From Treponema_B putidum (lineage in GTDB: Bacteria; Spirochaetota; Spirochaetia; Treponematales; Treponemataceae): a DNA stretch of 64,000 nt. Location: assembly GCF_007830595.1 (NCBI RefSeq), contig NZ_VLLD01000002.1; one strand, written 5' to 3'. The notes under the pieces are model-generated. The model ran no database searches. It had not been told where the DNA came from and saw nothing but the letters and a program-made list of their open reading frames with translations. Positions 43,367 through 50,755 of this stretch are shown piece after piece. Both the position numbers and the translations under genes were made by a program. The stretch's first letter is position 1. Every line of letters starts with the position of its first letter.

Positions 43367-43387
43367 TTATAACTCCAATAATATTCC

Positions 43388-44299
43388 TTATTTATTTTTA
43401 TCTACAAAATCGGCAGGGTTTTTTGGTATACCTTGCTCACGTATTTCAAAATGAAGATGAGGCCCTGTCGACATTCCGGTAGAGCCCACTGCACCGATAA
43501 TTGTACCCGATTTTACAGTTTCATTCAAGCTCGCATACACCTTGCTCAAATGGCCGTATAGGCTGGCCCTTCCATCGGTGTGGGTTAAAATAATATAGTT
43601 TCCATAAACATTGTTATAAGATACTTCCTTTACCCTGCCTGCTGCACAGGCCATAACGGGGCTTCCTGTAGGAGCCGCAAGGTCTATTCCCGGATGATAG
43701 CTTGCCTTGCCCGTAAATGGGTCCTGCCTTTTGCCGAAGCCCGAAGTTACAACCGCATCTTTAAGAGGAAAGCGGTAAAAGGGCATAAAGAAAAAAGCCC
43801 TCACCGTTCCGTCAAAAATTTCTCCCGGAAAACAAAATATCTCACGTTTCTCTTCGGTGCCGTATATTTTTATTTTTACCGGTTCTGTTTTATTCTTTTT
43901 AAAAAGGGCTTCGGTAAGTTTTTCGATACTTGAAAGGGATTTTTCTGGAAGATAAACGGCAGGCATTGTCGGAAGAATCAAGGTACGCCCTGCAATGTCA
44001 GTTTGAACGGACTCAATTCTATTTAAGGTAACAATTGCATCATATGGAATAGAACATCGGGCTGCAATTTTTATTATAGTGTCTTCACCGGTTGCCTTAT
44101 AGGTGTAAAATCTGATAGGAAGTTCATTTCCTGTTTTTGCTGCAGCCAAAGCTTTGCGTGCATCAGCTACATCGTCGCAATATTGAACAAAAAGATAGTC
44201 ATCAATAGTTAATTTTTCTATTTGAGGATAGGGAACTTGGGCTCTTAAAATTGAAGCTGATAAAAAAAAGAATAAAAATAGAAATTTAAAAGCCTTCAT
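43388..44299 (-). CDS. LysM and M23 peptidase domain protein
   Basis: This 303-residue protein has a signal peptide (FKFLFLFFFLSASILRAQ). One LysM-like repeat spans about residues 65-115 (YTYKATGEDTIIKIAARCSI, YDAIVTLNRI). The M23 domain near the C-terminus has the zinc ligands in YHPGIDLAAPTG (His and Asp) and GPHLHFEIRE (His-x-His), plus VTSGFGKRQDPFTG. It probably acts on peptidoglycan in the periplasm as an endopeptidase or as an amidase activator. Its start overlaps the stop of the preceding small membrane protein by 1 nt (TAATG). Confidence 0.92.
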   Translation of the reverse strand: MKAFKFLFLFFFLSASILRAQVPYPQIEKLTIDDYLFVQYCDDVADARKALAAAKTGNELPIRFYTYKATGEDTIIKIAARCSIPYDAIVTLNRIESVQTDIAGRTLILPTMPAVYLPEKSLSSIEKLTEALFKKNKTEPVKIKIYGTEEKREIFCFPGEIFDGTVRAFFFMPFYRFPLKDAVVTSGFGKRQDPFTGKASYHPGIDLAAPTGSPVMACAAGRVKEVSYNNVYGNYIILTHTDGRASLYGHLSKVYASLNETVKSGTIIGAVGSTGMSTGPHLHFEIREQGIPKNPADFVDKNK

Positions 44300-44703
44300 T
44301 ACCGTTTATTTTTTGATTGGTCTATTCCAAAGGCTAAAAAACCGTAGATCACAAAAATCAAAATAAGAACAATTATAGCCGGTATCTTATTAAAGGTCAA
44401 AACCAATTTAGCACATAATATAAGGCCGCCTATTACGGTTATTTTTTTTAAAATGGAAATAATGAGTCCGCTAGGGCTTTTTTTATATGCTTTGATTGTT
44501 TTCTTTACTAAAATGTAAAGAATCCCGCATACAAAAACGCTTATTGAAATTATTGTGTACAAACTTACATTAGTAACAGCTAAAAACCATAAAGGATAGG
44601 CTACTGCGACACCTGCAAGTACACACACTCCGGCAATAGCCGAAAAGGTCAACAGACCGAAAAAAAACGACCCATAGCCCCTAATAATTTTTCCAAAACT
44701 CAT
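44299..44703 (-). CDS. Small integral membrane protein
   Basis: The product has 134 residues from the ATG at 44701-44703, decided by GGAGG just upstream; the longer frame to 44736 lacks it. Four hydrophobic segments are seen: SFFFGLLTFSAIAGVCVLAG, LYTIISISVFVCGILYILV, IISILKKITVIGGLILCAKL and IIVLILIFVIYGFLAF. The C-terminus is charged (GIDQSKNKR). No family is recognised. It is translationally coupled to the LysM-M23 gene and so may help in wall metabolism; this is inference from position only. Confidence 0.75.
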   Translation of the reverse strand: MSFGKIIRGYGSFFFGLLTFSAIAGVCVLAGVAVAYPLWFLAVTNVSLYTIISISVFVCGILYILVKKTIKAYKKSPSGLIISILKKITVIGGLILCAKLVLTFNKIPAIIVLILIFVIYGFLAFGIDQSKNKR

Positions 44704-44756
44704 AAAGCCCTCCGGACTCGTGATTGAGGTTATCACGTCTTAAAATTTAAGCCGGA

Positions 44757-44927
44757 TTATTCCTCTGAGATTGCTTCAACAGGACAAACGCCTGCACAAG
44801 CACCGCAGCTGATACAGGTATCAGCATCAATTACGTGTTTGCCTCCGGCTTCGCTGATAGCGTTTACGGGGCATTCACTTTCGCACGCAGCACAGTTCGT
44901 GCACTCATTAGAAATTTTATAAGCCAT
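44757..44927 (-). CDS. 2[4Fe-4S] ferredoxin
   Basis: The protein has 56 residues from the ATG at 44925-44927, which has AAGGAG 7 nt upstream. Two clusters are present: Cys9, Cys12, Cys15, Cys19 and Cys38, Cys41, Cys44, Cys48, each ending in the CPVxAI pattern. The central loop GGKHVIDADT joins the halves. Such clostridial-type ferredoxins carry low-potential electrons in the cytoplasm, for example for pyruvate:ferredoxin oxidoreductase or for activases. It appears to be a single-gene unit. Confidence 0.95.
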   Translation of the reverse strand: MAYKISNECTNCAACESECPVNAISEAGGKHVIDADTCISCGACAGVCPVEAISEE

Positions 44928-45004
44928 TTGCATACTCCTTATCATAAATTTCCATGTCTTCATTATAACATTTACATATAAAAAAGGCAATATAAAAGCG
45001 GCAT

Positions 45005-45034
45005 AAAAAAAGAGATTGGCACTTGTGCCAATCT
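45005..45034 (-). terminator. Intrinsic terminator of the minus strand
   Basis: AGAGATTGGCAC and GTGCCAATCTCT form a perfect 12-bp stem with a 2-nt plus-strand centre (effectively a 4-nt loop). Seven T residues follow on the minus strand. No protein gene lies directly upstream. Confidence 0.85.
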
Positions 45035-45170
45035 CTAAATTAAACGCTCTTGAAGTAAGATTCAAAACGTATTATTATCGGTTAAGAAAAAACGGCATCC
45101 GGATGTCAAAATAATGCCGTCTATAACCCCGACCGTTACTTATATTATCGGGTTTATACAAAAAAAACTT
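45005..45170 (-). ncRNA. Candidate structured RNA upstream of the ferredoxin gene
   Basis: No ORF is supported here, yet three stems follow one another on the minus strand. ATAAACCCGA with TCGGGGTTAT lies at about 45122-45156. ACGGCAT with ATGCCGT, followed by a T-run, is at 45093-45121. The strong terminator at 45005-45034 ends the series. No clear promoter was found. Confidence 0.3.
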
Positions 45171-45228
45171 AAATTTTTTGTGAAAAATGTGTTAAAAAAG
45201 ATAAAATTTATGATAATTTTTAATAAAA

Positions 45229-45259
45229 AAAGGGATATAAGAAAATCTTATATCCCTTT
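45229..45259 (-). terminator. tRNA-Phe terminator
   Basis: AAAGGGATATAAG and CTTATATCCCTTT form a perfect 13-bp stem. The minus strand then runs into T residues. Confidence 0.88.
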
Positions 45260-45262
45260 AAG

Positions 45263-45335
45263 TGCCGTCGGACAGAATCGAACTGTCGACACAAGGATTT
45301 TCAGTCCTTTGCTCTACCGACTGAGCTACAACGGC
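45263..45335 (-). tRNA. tRNA-Phe (GAA)
   Basis: On the minus strand, the acceptor GCCGTTG pairs with CGACGGC. The D-arm is GCTCAGTCGGTAGAGC. The anticodon stem AAGGA/TCCTT encloses CTGAAAA, giving anticodon GAA. The T-arm is GACAGTTCGATTCTGTC. The length is 73 nt without encoded CCA. Confidence 0.96.
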
Positions 45336-45347
45336 GTAACAAAGGCG

Positions 45348-45376
45348 ATATTATCAGTTTTTCCAAATTATGTCAA
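45348..45376 (-). promoter_or_regulatory. tRNA-Phe promoter
   Basis: On the minus strand: TTGACA (45371-45376), a 17-nt spacer and TAATAT (45348-45353), ending 12 nt before the tRNA. Confidence 0.82.
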
Positions 45377-45379
45377 TAG

Positions 45380-45407
45380 GAAACCTCGAAAAACTTCAGT
45401 TTTTTGG
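45380..45407 (+). repeat. Dispersed hairpin repeat family B, copy 3 (diverged)
   Basis: CCTCGAAAAACTTCAGTTTT and TTGGGG fold with G-T wobbles around TTCA. The left half matches the element at 19091-19117. Confidence 0.5.
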
Positions 45408-45465
45408 GGTGAGTTTTGCTCATCAGTTGTCCTTGATTTTGATTTTTCAATACATTGCCTTACTA

Positions 45466-45517
45466 ATCAACAACCCCGACGCAGAGCGTACGTTGCGCAG
45501 CAACAGGGTATTAACCC
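45466..45517 (-). repeat. Dispersed repeat family A, copy 2
   Basis: On the minus strand it reads GGGTTAATACCCTGTTGCTG and ends GGGGTTGTTGAT, about 90% identical to 4290-4341. It begins 4 nt after the stop of the exonuclease gene. Confidence 0.8.
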
Positions 45518-45520
45518 GCA

Positions 45521-46291
45521 CTAATAAATTAGCTTGACCGGACAGTGGTCGGATCCCATTACTCCGTCTAAAATAACCGATTCTTTTATTTTGGGTAAAA
45601 ACGAATCATTTACACAATGATAATCCAGTCTCCAACCGATATTCTTTTCTCTGGCCCTAAAGCGGTAGCTCCACCATGTGTATTTTTCCTTTTCTTTACA
45701 AAAATGCCGAAAGGTGTCGGTATAGCCCGATGAGGTAAACTCATCCATCCACGCCCTTTCTTCAGGAAGGTAGCCGGGATTTTTTTCGTTTGCTTTCGGG
45801 TTTGCAAGGTCTATGGGTTTATGAGCAATATTATAGTCTCCGCATAGAATAACATTATTTCCTTTTTTTTGAATGGAATCACAAAATTCGAGTATGGCTG
45901 CACAAAAATCCAGCTTGTAGCCTAGACGGGCTCCTCCGTCTTGTGAGTTAGGAAAATAAGCAGAAATAATCGAAACCTTGTCAAAGTCGGCAATAAGGAC
46001 TCTTCCTTCATCGTCAAATTCCTTTAAACCCATTGTCCTTATTTGAAGAGGTTCCTTTTTTGTAAAAATAGCTGTTCCCGAATAACCGGCTCTTTTTGCA
46101 GAAGACCAATAGGCAAGGTATTTCCCTTTCGGCAGTTCCGGTTCGGTAAGCTCTTTGCTAAGTTGAGCCTTTGAAGCCTTTGTTTCCTGTACGCAAAGCA
46201 CATCAGGATTTTCGGTATTAAGCCAATCCAAAAAGCCTTTTTTTTCAACGGCTCTGATGCCGTTTACATTCCATGAAATAATCGAATTCAT
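45521..46291 (-). CDS. xth: Exodeoxyribonuclease III / AP endonuclease
   Basis: The product has 256 residues from the ATG at 46289-46291, decided by the family N-terminus (MNSIISWNVNGIRAVEKKGF) and a GGGGGA site upstream. Catalytic blocks are VLCVQETKASK (metal-binding Glu), ILCGDYNIAHKPIDLANPK (Asp and Asn), YTWWSYRFRAREKNIGWRLD and GVMGSDHCPV (Asp-His). It nicks DNA at abasic sites and trims 3' ends in base-excision repair. It lies 19 nt after map, probably in the same unit. Confidence 0.95.
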   Translation of the reverse strand: MNSIISWNVNGIRAVEKKGFLDWLNTENPDVLCVQETKASKAQLSKELTEPELPKGKYLAYWSSAKRAGYSGTAIFTKKEPLQIRTMGLKEFDDEGRVLIADFDKVSIISAYFPNSQDGGARLGYKLDFCAAILEFCDSIQKKGNNVILCGDYNIAHKPIDLANPKANEKNPGYLPEERAWMDEFTSSGYTDTFRHFCKEKEKYTWWSYRFRAREKNIGWRLDYHCVNDSFLPKIKESVILDGVMGSDHCPVKLIY

Positions 46292-46310
46292 TATTCCCCC
46301 ATAAAAACTT

Positions 46311-47057
46311 TTATAACTGCGATAAGATTTCGGTGTGGTCTTCAAAGATGGCAACCGTGTGTTCCATATGGCATGAAACCGACCTATCAGCCGTTACAAC
46401 AGTCCAACCGTCTTTTTTTACCTCAACATCGGCCGTTCCCATGTTAATCATAGGCTCTATTGCGACCACCATTCCGGCCCTTAGGCGGGGATTAGGCCTC
46501 ATTCTTTCAGGCACATTCGGAATACTCGGATCTTCGTGTACACCGAGTCCTACACCGTGTCCGCAGTAGTCATAAACAACCCCGTAATTATGGGCACTAG
46601 CCAAATTAAATACAGCCTTTGAAATGTCTGAAACTCTTTTTCCTGCCTTACATGCTTCAATTCCTGCATAAAGACATTGCGTAGTAACCTCTAAAAGTTT
46701 TTTATTTTCCTTTGAGACATTGCCGACGGGATAGGTTATGCAGGCATCACTTATATAGCCGCCAAGGTCTATTCCTATATCCATCGAAACAAGGTCTCCG
46801 TCTTTTACTATTCTTTTGCCGGGCACGCCGTGAATAACCTCTTCATTTATCGAAATGCAGGCAGCCCCCGGAAAGCCTTCTGAATACCAAGCGGGAACAC
46901 CTCCGATTTTTTTTATGTAGTTAACACAAAAATCATCCAGCTCTTTTGTACTAATCCCGGGCTTGATTACGGGCTTTAATTCTTCAAAGAGTTGAGCAAG
47001 AGCCTTGCAGGATTTTCTGATTCCGTTAATTTGTTCTTCCGTTTTAATTATAATCAT
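46311..47057 (-). CDS. map: Methionine aminopeptidase, type I
   Basis: This 248-residue enzyme removes the initiator Met. The metal ligands are visible in order: Asp in SMDIGIDLGGYISDACITYP (two Asp), His in VYDYCGHGVGLGVHEDPSIPN, then Glu in VVAIEPMINMG and Glu near the end (CHMEHTVAIFE). There is no N-terminal zinc-finger extension, so it is the short type Ia form. GGAGA precedes the ATG. The start lies within the end of the DnaJ-domain gene (14-nt overlap), so the two are coupled. Confidence 0.96.
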   Translation of the reverse strand: MIIIKTEEQINGIRKSCKALAQLFEELKPVIKPGISTKELDDFCVNYIKKIGGVPAWYSEGFPGAACISINEEVIHGVPGKRIVKDGDLVSMDIGIDLGGYISDACITYPVGNVSKENKKLLEVTTQCLYAGIEACKAGKRVSDISKAVFNLASAHNYGVVYDYCGHGVGLGVHEDPSIPNVPERMRPNPRLRAGMVVAIEPMINMGTADVEVKKDGWTVVTADRSVSCHMEHTVAIFEDHTEILSQL

Positions 47058-47880
47058 AACGATTCTCCAATTGATTTTGAATAATTTTTATTCCTTTTAG
47101 TTTGGGGCTAAGCTGCATTGCCTCATTTAAATATTGAGATGCCCTGTATGTATCTCCAAACCTATAATATATTTCGGACATACGCTTAAAAATGTTAGCC
47201 CTATCTATCTTTTTAAAACCCAATTCTAAAGAGGCTTCATAGCAGTCTAGCGCAAGCTCATCTTCCACATACCTATGCAGTTTATCTTTTATTATGGATT
47301 TTATCAAGTCTGTAACTTCAGGAAAAAAATGTTTAAAATAAGGTTTTTGTTTTTCCAAATAAAAAATCTCTTCCAAAAGTAAAAAAGATTCATAGTATTC
47401 GCATCGAAAATAAAGTTCTTCTGCAAGGACAAAACCGCAGTCCATAAAATCTTCTTTATCAAAATATTTTGAAAGGTAGAAACCTCCAGCCTCGCTCCTT
47501 CTTTTATTGTATTCTTCTACGGCAGATTGTTCCAATCCGTGGAAAAGATCAAAAAAAATTAGTTTTGCACGGCTTTCATAATCCGTTTTTTTTAAAAGCC
47601 ATAAACGGTAATCAAAACTTTCAGCTGTATTCTTTTTTGAAAAAAAATCAAAATAATCGAACGGGTTTTCGCCGGCCGTTTTTTCTTTTAATATGGCTTG
47701 ATAGGCATTTAAAAGAAGCCTCATAGCCGATTCGGATTTTTCTTTTTGTTCTCCGGTTTTATGCTGAATTAAATCGGGATGATGAAGTTTTGCTTTTTTT
47801 CTAAAAGCCGTTTTTATTTCGGCAACCGAAGCCTCGGAAGAGATACCTAAAAGAGCATAGTTATCATTTTTTTTCATCAT
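47044..47880 (-). CDS. J-domain protein with TPR-like C-terminus
   Basis: In this 278-residue protein, residues 5-65 are a J-domain (YALLGISSEASVAEIKTAFR, KAKLHHPDLIQH with the HPD tripeptide that stimulates DnaK). It lacks the Gly/Phe and zinc regions of DnaJ. The rest is helical, and the last 70 residues contain repeat-like helices (LGFKKIDRANIFKRMSEIYY, RFGDTYRASQYLNEAMQLSP), which resemble tetratricopeptide repeats. It could bring DnaK to a particular client. No ribosome site is seen. The gene is coupled to map. Confidence 0.85.
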   Translation of the reverse strand: MMKKNDNYALLGISSEASVAEIKTAFRKKAKLHHPDLIQHKTGEQKEKSESAMRLLLNAYQAILKEKTAGENPFDYFDFFSKKNTAESFDYRLWLLKKTDYESRAKLIFFDLFHGLEQSAVEEYNKRRSEAGGFYLSKYFDKEDFMDCGFVLAEELYFRCEYYESFLLLEEIFYLEKQKPYFKHFFPEVTDLIKSIIKDKLHRYVEDELALDCYEASLELGFKKIDRANIFKRMSEIYYRFGDTYRASQYLNEAMQLSPKLKGIKIIQNQLENRYDYN

Positions 47881-47988
47881 AGAATTTGTAATGCTAGCAT
47901 TTATTTAGGCGGTATGTCTAGTAGTCGCATTGGCTCACATTAAAACAACATTACCGGCAAAGTAAAAATATTCATCTAAAAAAAAGCT

Positions 47989-48552
47989 TTATAAAAACAG
48001 AACGCCGAATAGGGCTCCGGCTGCAACCAAAACGATAGGATGAAGCTTTTTAAAAAACAAACTTACAAAAAATAGGATCCAAAAAAAAGCAAATTGTTTT
48101 ATATGTACTATGTCGGTTATTTTACCGCTTACTCTAAATACAGGTAAATTTAAAATGGAAATATTTATTACCTGCCAACAGGCAACTGCAATCATACCGA
48201 CAGATCCCGCCCTTAAGCCGTAAAAGCTTTTTTTTACCAAAGGTTTTTCTTGAAATGCCGAAGCAAAACGGGCTATCAAAACTATAACTACCAAAGAAGG
48301 AAGAACAATACCCGTAGTTAAAACTACACTTCCTAAAATACCGTAAAGCTCATAGCCTACATAGGTTGCCATATTGATCCCCATAGGCCCAGGTGTAGAT
48401 TCAGAAATAGCAACCATAGCAAAAAAATCTTCGGAACTTATAAGTCCTCGAGAAATTAATTCCTGCTGCATGAGAGTAATAGAAACAAGGCCGCCGCCTA
48501 TTGAACAAAGACCTATGTACATAAATAAGAAGAACAAAGCAATAAGGCTCAT
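47989..48552 (-). CDS. Chromate transporter, half-size subunit 2
   Basis: The 187-residue membrane protein has a CHR domain: MYIGLCSIGGGLVSITLMQQ, then AISESTPGPMGINMATYVGY. About five or six hydrophobic helices follow. In the short-chain CHR family two half-size proteins work together to export chromate by exchange with sulfate. In anaerobes the physiological anion may differ. It overlaps the companion gene by 4 nt (ATGA). Confidence 0.9.
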   Translation of the reverse strand: MSLIALFFLFMYIGLCSIGGGLVSITLMQQELISRGLISSEDFFAMVAISESTPGPMGINMATYVGYELYGILGSVVLTTGIVLPSLVVIVLIARFASAFQEKPLVKKSFYGLRAGSVGMIAVACWQVINISILNLPVFRVSGKITDIVHIKQFAFFWILFFVSLFFKKLHPIVLVAAGALFGVLFL

Positions 48553-49133
48553 AAGGTTTCCTCATTCTTTTTTAAAAGCCGGCTTGATTTGATTGTTTGA
48601 AAAAGCCAGCCTGAAAAGGCTGAACCTATGACTATCCATACACCCTGCACATTAAAAACAAACATTAGAATAAATGAAAGAGCCGCTATAAAAAATGTGC
48701 AAAGGTCAAAAATCGTTTTTTTTCCGAATGAAAAAACCGCTTTTACCAATAATACGGAAACTGCAACATTTACTCCCTTTAAGGCTTTTTGTACCCAAAT
48801 CAATTCATTAAAATTTGAAACAAAGGCGGCTATGAGGGTAATGATTATCAGAGACGGAAATACAATTCCTGATGTAGAAAAAATAGAGCCTATTAACCCG
48901 CCTCTTTTATACCCGACAAAGGTCGCAACATTTACAGCGATAATTCCGGGTGTACTCTGACCTATTGCAAAATAATCTAAAATTTCATCCTCGGTAAGCC
49001 AGCCCTTAGAATCAACCAAATCTCTTTTTAATATAGGCAGCATGGCAAGGCCTCCGCCGAAAGTTACAAGTCCTATCTTAAAAAAACTTACAAAAAGAGA
49101 GGAATAGTTTTTTAAACGATTTGCTTTGTTCAT
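48549..49133 (-). CDS. Chromate transporter, half-size subunit 1
   Basis: This 194-residue CHR-domain protein contains FFKIGLVTFGGGLAMLPILK, then FAIGQSTPGIIAVNVATFVGYK. Six hydrophobic segments are likely. The paired glycine-rich motif is the mark of the family. It is the first of two overlapping half-size CHR genes. The pair is opposite in inferred topology and probably forms a heterodimer. The real substrate is not shown by the sequence. Confidence 0.9.
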   Translation of the reverse strand: MNKANRLKNYSSLFVSFFKIGLVTFGGGLAMLPILKRDLVDSKGWLTEDEILDYFAIGQSTPGIIAVNVATFVGYKRGGLIGSIFSTSGIVFPSLIIITLIAAFVSNFNELIWVQKALKGVNVAVSVLLVKAVFSFGKKTIFDLCTFFIAALSFILMFVFNVQGVWIVIGSAFSGWLFQTIKSSRLLKKNEETL

Positions 49134-49157
49134 TTTTACATCTTCTTATCGTAAAGG

Positions 49158-49517
49158 TTAGTCTTCAAGAATATTTTTAGAATCAAACCAAATTTTTTCA
49201 AGGCTGTAAAAATTGCGGGCAGTTTCGCTCATTAGATGCACAACAATACCGCCCAAATCTATAAGCCTCCACTCATCTCCGTCGGGAGATTTACGCTTGG
49301 TATGATATTCTTCCAGATTGTGTTCAGGTAAGAATTCGTAAACTCTTTTTTCCAAACCGCCCGAATGAGCGGCACTTGTTACGGTACAAATTACAAAAAA
49401 ATCCGTCCAAATATTTTTATCCCGTAAGTCCAGTACAACAACATCTTCGCCCTTAAAATCGCGCAATAATTTTCCAAGCTCCAAGGCCGGAGCATAAAAG
49501 TCAAAATTTTCTATCAT
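49158..49517 (-). CDS. rsfS: Ribosomal silencing factor RsfS
   Basis: The product has 119 residues from the ATG at 49515-49517, which has AAGGAT upstream; a slightly longer frame begins at 49535 in overlap with the LCP gene. The family core DVVVLDLRDKNIWTDFFVICTVTSAAHSGG is followed by SPDGDEWRLIDLGGIVVHLM and the final FYSLEKIWFD. RsfS binds ribosomal protein L14 and blocks subunit joining during starvation. Its place after the LCP and nadD/yqeK genes matches the order in many bacteria. Confidence 0.95.
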   Translation of the reverse strand: MIENFDFYAPALELGKLLRDFKGEDVVVLDLRDKNIWTDFFVICTVTSAAHSGGLEKRVYEFLPEHNLEEYHTKRKSPDGDEWRLIDLGGIVVHLMSETARNFYSLEKIWFDSKNILED

Positions 49518-49531
49518 TAGTTTTATCCTTA

Positions 49532-50755
49532 TCAATCACCATTATCTTTTTTATCGTTCTTTTTTTCAACGACAAAAAAACCGTTAAAATCCGAACCCAA
49601 AATCAGGGTAAAGTCAACATTGGTTTCACTTCCGTATTCTCCTTCGGCAGGAAGCTGCGTAGTTTGAATATTTTTACATCTTATAACCTTTGCAACAATG
49701 TTTGCTACGGAAGGGTTTCCGATTCTATCTATCAAAACCGTTTCCTCTACAGGATTTTCGGAATTTCCTATACTTACAACATCATAGGCAAAGCTTTGAT
49801 AAAGCTCTGAGGTAGTCTTTGCAAGGCCTTGTACATTTGTTCCGTTTAAAATTTCCAAAGCATAAACACGCTCAAGGGCTGAAGAATCATCGGAAGCCAA
49901 TACTGCAATTGTTTGGCGGATAATTTCTTTTATCTGCTGCCCTTCTCTAAACGGAGTTAAAAGACGCTTGTCTTCGATAATTCGAAGAGCTCCTGTAAGC
50001 CTCTGCGGAACCAAACGCTCAGAGTCCATCTTGCTTATGGATTCAAGCAAATTCTTTAAATCGGAACCGGAAACATTCGAGTTGAAATTATCGCTTAAAA
50101 TCGAAAATCTCTCCTTAGAAAAAATCTCAGGTGAATTATCGTTTATAGCCCTAAAAAGAGCCAAAACAGCCTTTTGTTTTCTTGCAGCAGCCTCGCCTTC
50201 AGCATCCAATTCATCCTCATAAACAAGAAAGTCCCGTATTTTGTCTCCGTCAAGAGAAACGGAACCTGAAGGTAAGAGGATGCGCATATTATCGTTATCT
50301 ATGTCTACCGGCGAAGGAATAAATACCGATAGCCCGCCCAGCATATCGGTCAACATAGCAAAGTTGTCAAGATTACATGTCAAATAAAACGGAACTGAAA
50401 TACCGGCAAGTTTTTCTATTTCAGCCTTAAAGCTCGATATACCTTTTTCGGTGTATACGGCTCCTATTGCATCCGTGCGGTTTAAGGATTGAATAATCAA
50501 GCCTATATTCGCCGGCACATCAAACATAGCAGCTCTTTTTGTTTCAGGATAATAGGCTAATATACTTATAGAAATAGGAACACCCTTATCTTCAACCACT
50601 AAAAGAACTTTTAAAATCTTATCGGAGGAAAGATAATCCTTAACGATATCTCTTTGCATTTTTAAAAGAACTACAACAAAGGAAGTAATTAAAACAATAA
50701 GAATTACTACAAGGAATATAATATTTTTCCCCGTATCCATAAGTTTTATTTTCAC
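49532..50755 (-). CDS. LytR-CpsA-Psr (LCP) family protein with LytR_C domain
   Basis: The protein has 407 residues from a GTG at 50753-50755 (the ATG at 50738-50740, 5 codons on, is equally possible). An N-terminal membrane anchor (IIFLVVILIVLITSFVVVLL) is followed by an LCP-like domain with AVYTEKGISSFKAEIEKLAG and NLDNFAMLTDMLGGLSVFIP, and a C-terminal LytR_C domain (YALEILNGTNVQGLAKTTSE). LCP enzymes attach polymers to peptidoglycan in Gram-positive bacteria. Several catalytic Arg positions look changed here, so transferase activity is uncertain. It overlaps nadD/yqeK. Confidence 0.82.
   Translation of the reverse strand: MKIKLMDTGKNIIFLVVILIVLITSFVVVLLKMQRDIVKDYLSSDKILKVLLVVEDKGVPISISILAYYPETKRAAMFDVPANIGLIIQSLNRTDAIGAVYTEKGISSFKAEIEKLAGISVPFYLTCNLDNFAMLTDMLGGLSVFIPSPVDIDNDNMRILLPSGSVSLDGDKIRDFLVYEDELDAEGEAAARKQKAVLALFRAINDNSPEIFSKERFSILSDNFNSNVSGSDLKNLLESISKMDSERLVPQRLTGALRIIEDKRLLTPFREGQQIKEIIRQTIAVLASDDSSALERVYALEILNGTNVQGLAKTTSELYQSFAYDVVSIGNSENPVEETVLIDRIGNPSVANIVAKVIRCKNIQTTQLPAEGEYGSETNVDFTLILGSDFNGFFVVEKKNDKKDNGD

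Noticed and set aside
45114..45524. Plus-strand ORF of 136 codons
   Set aside because: It runs through tRNA-Phe, its promoter and a dispersed repeat on the opposite strand. Its composition is not protein-like.
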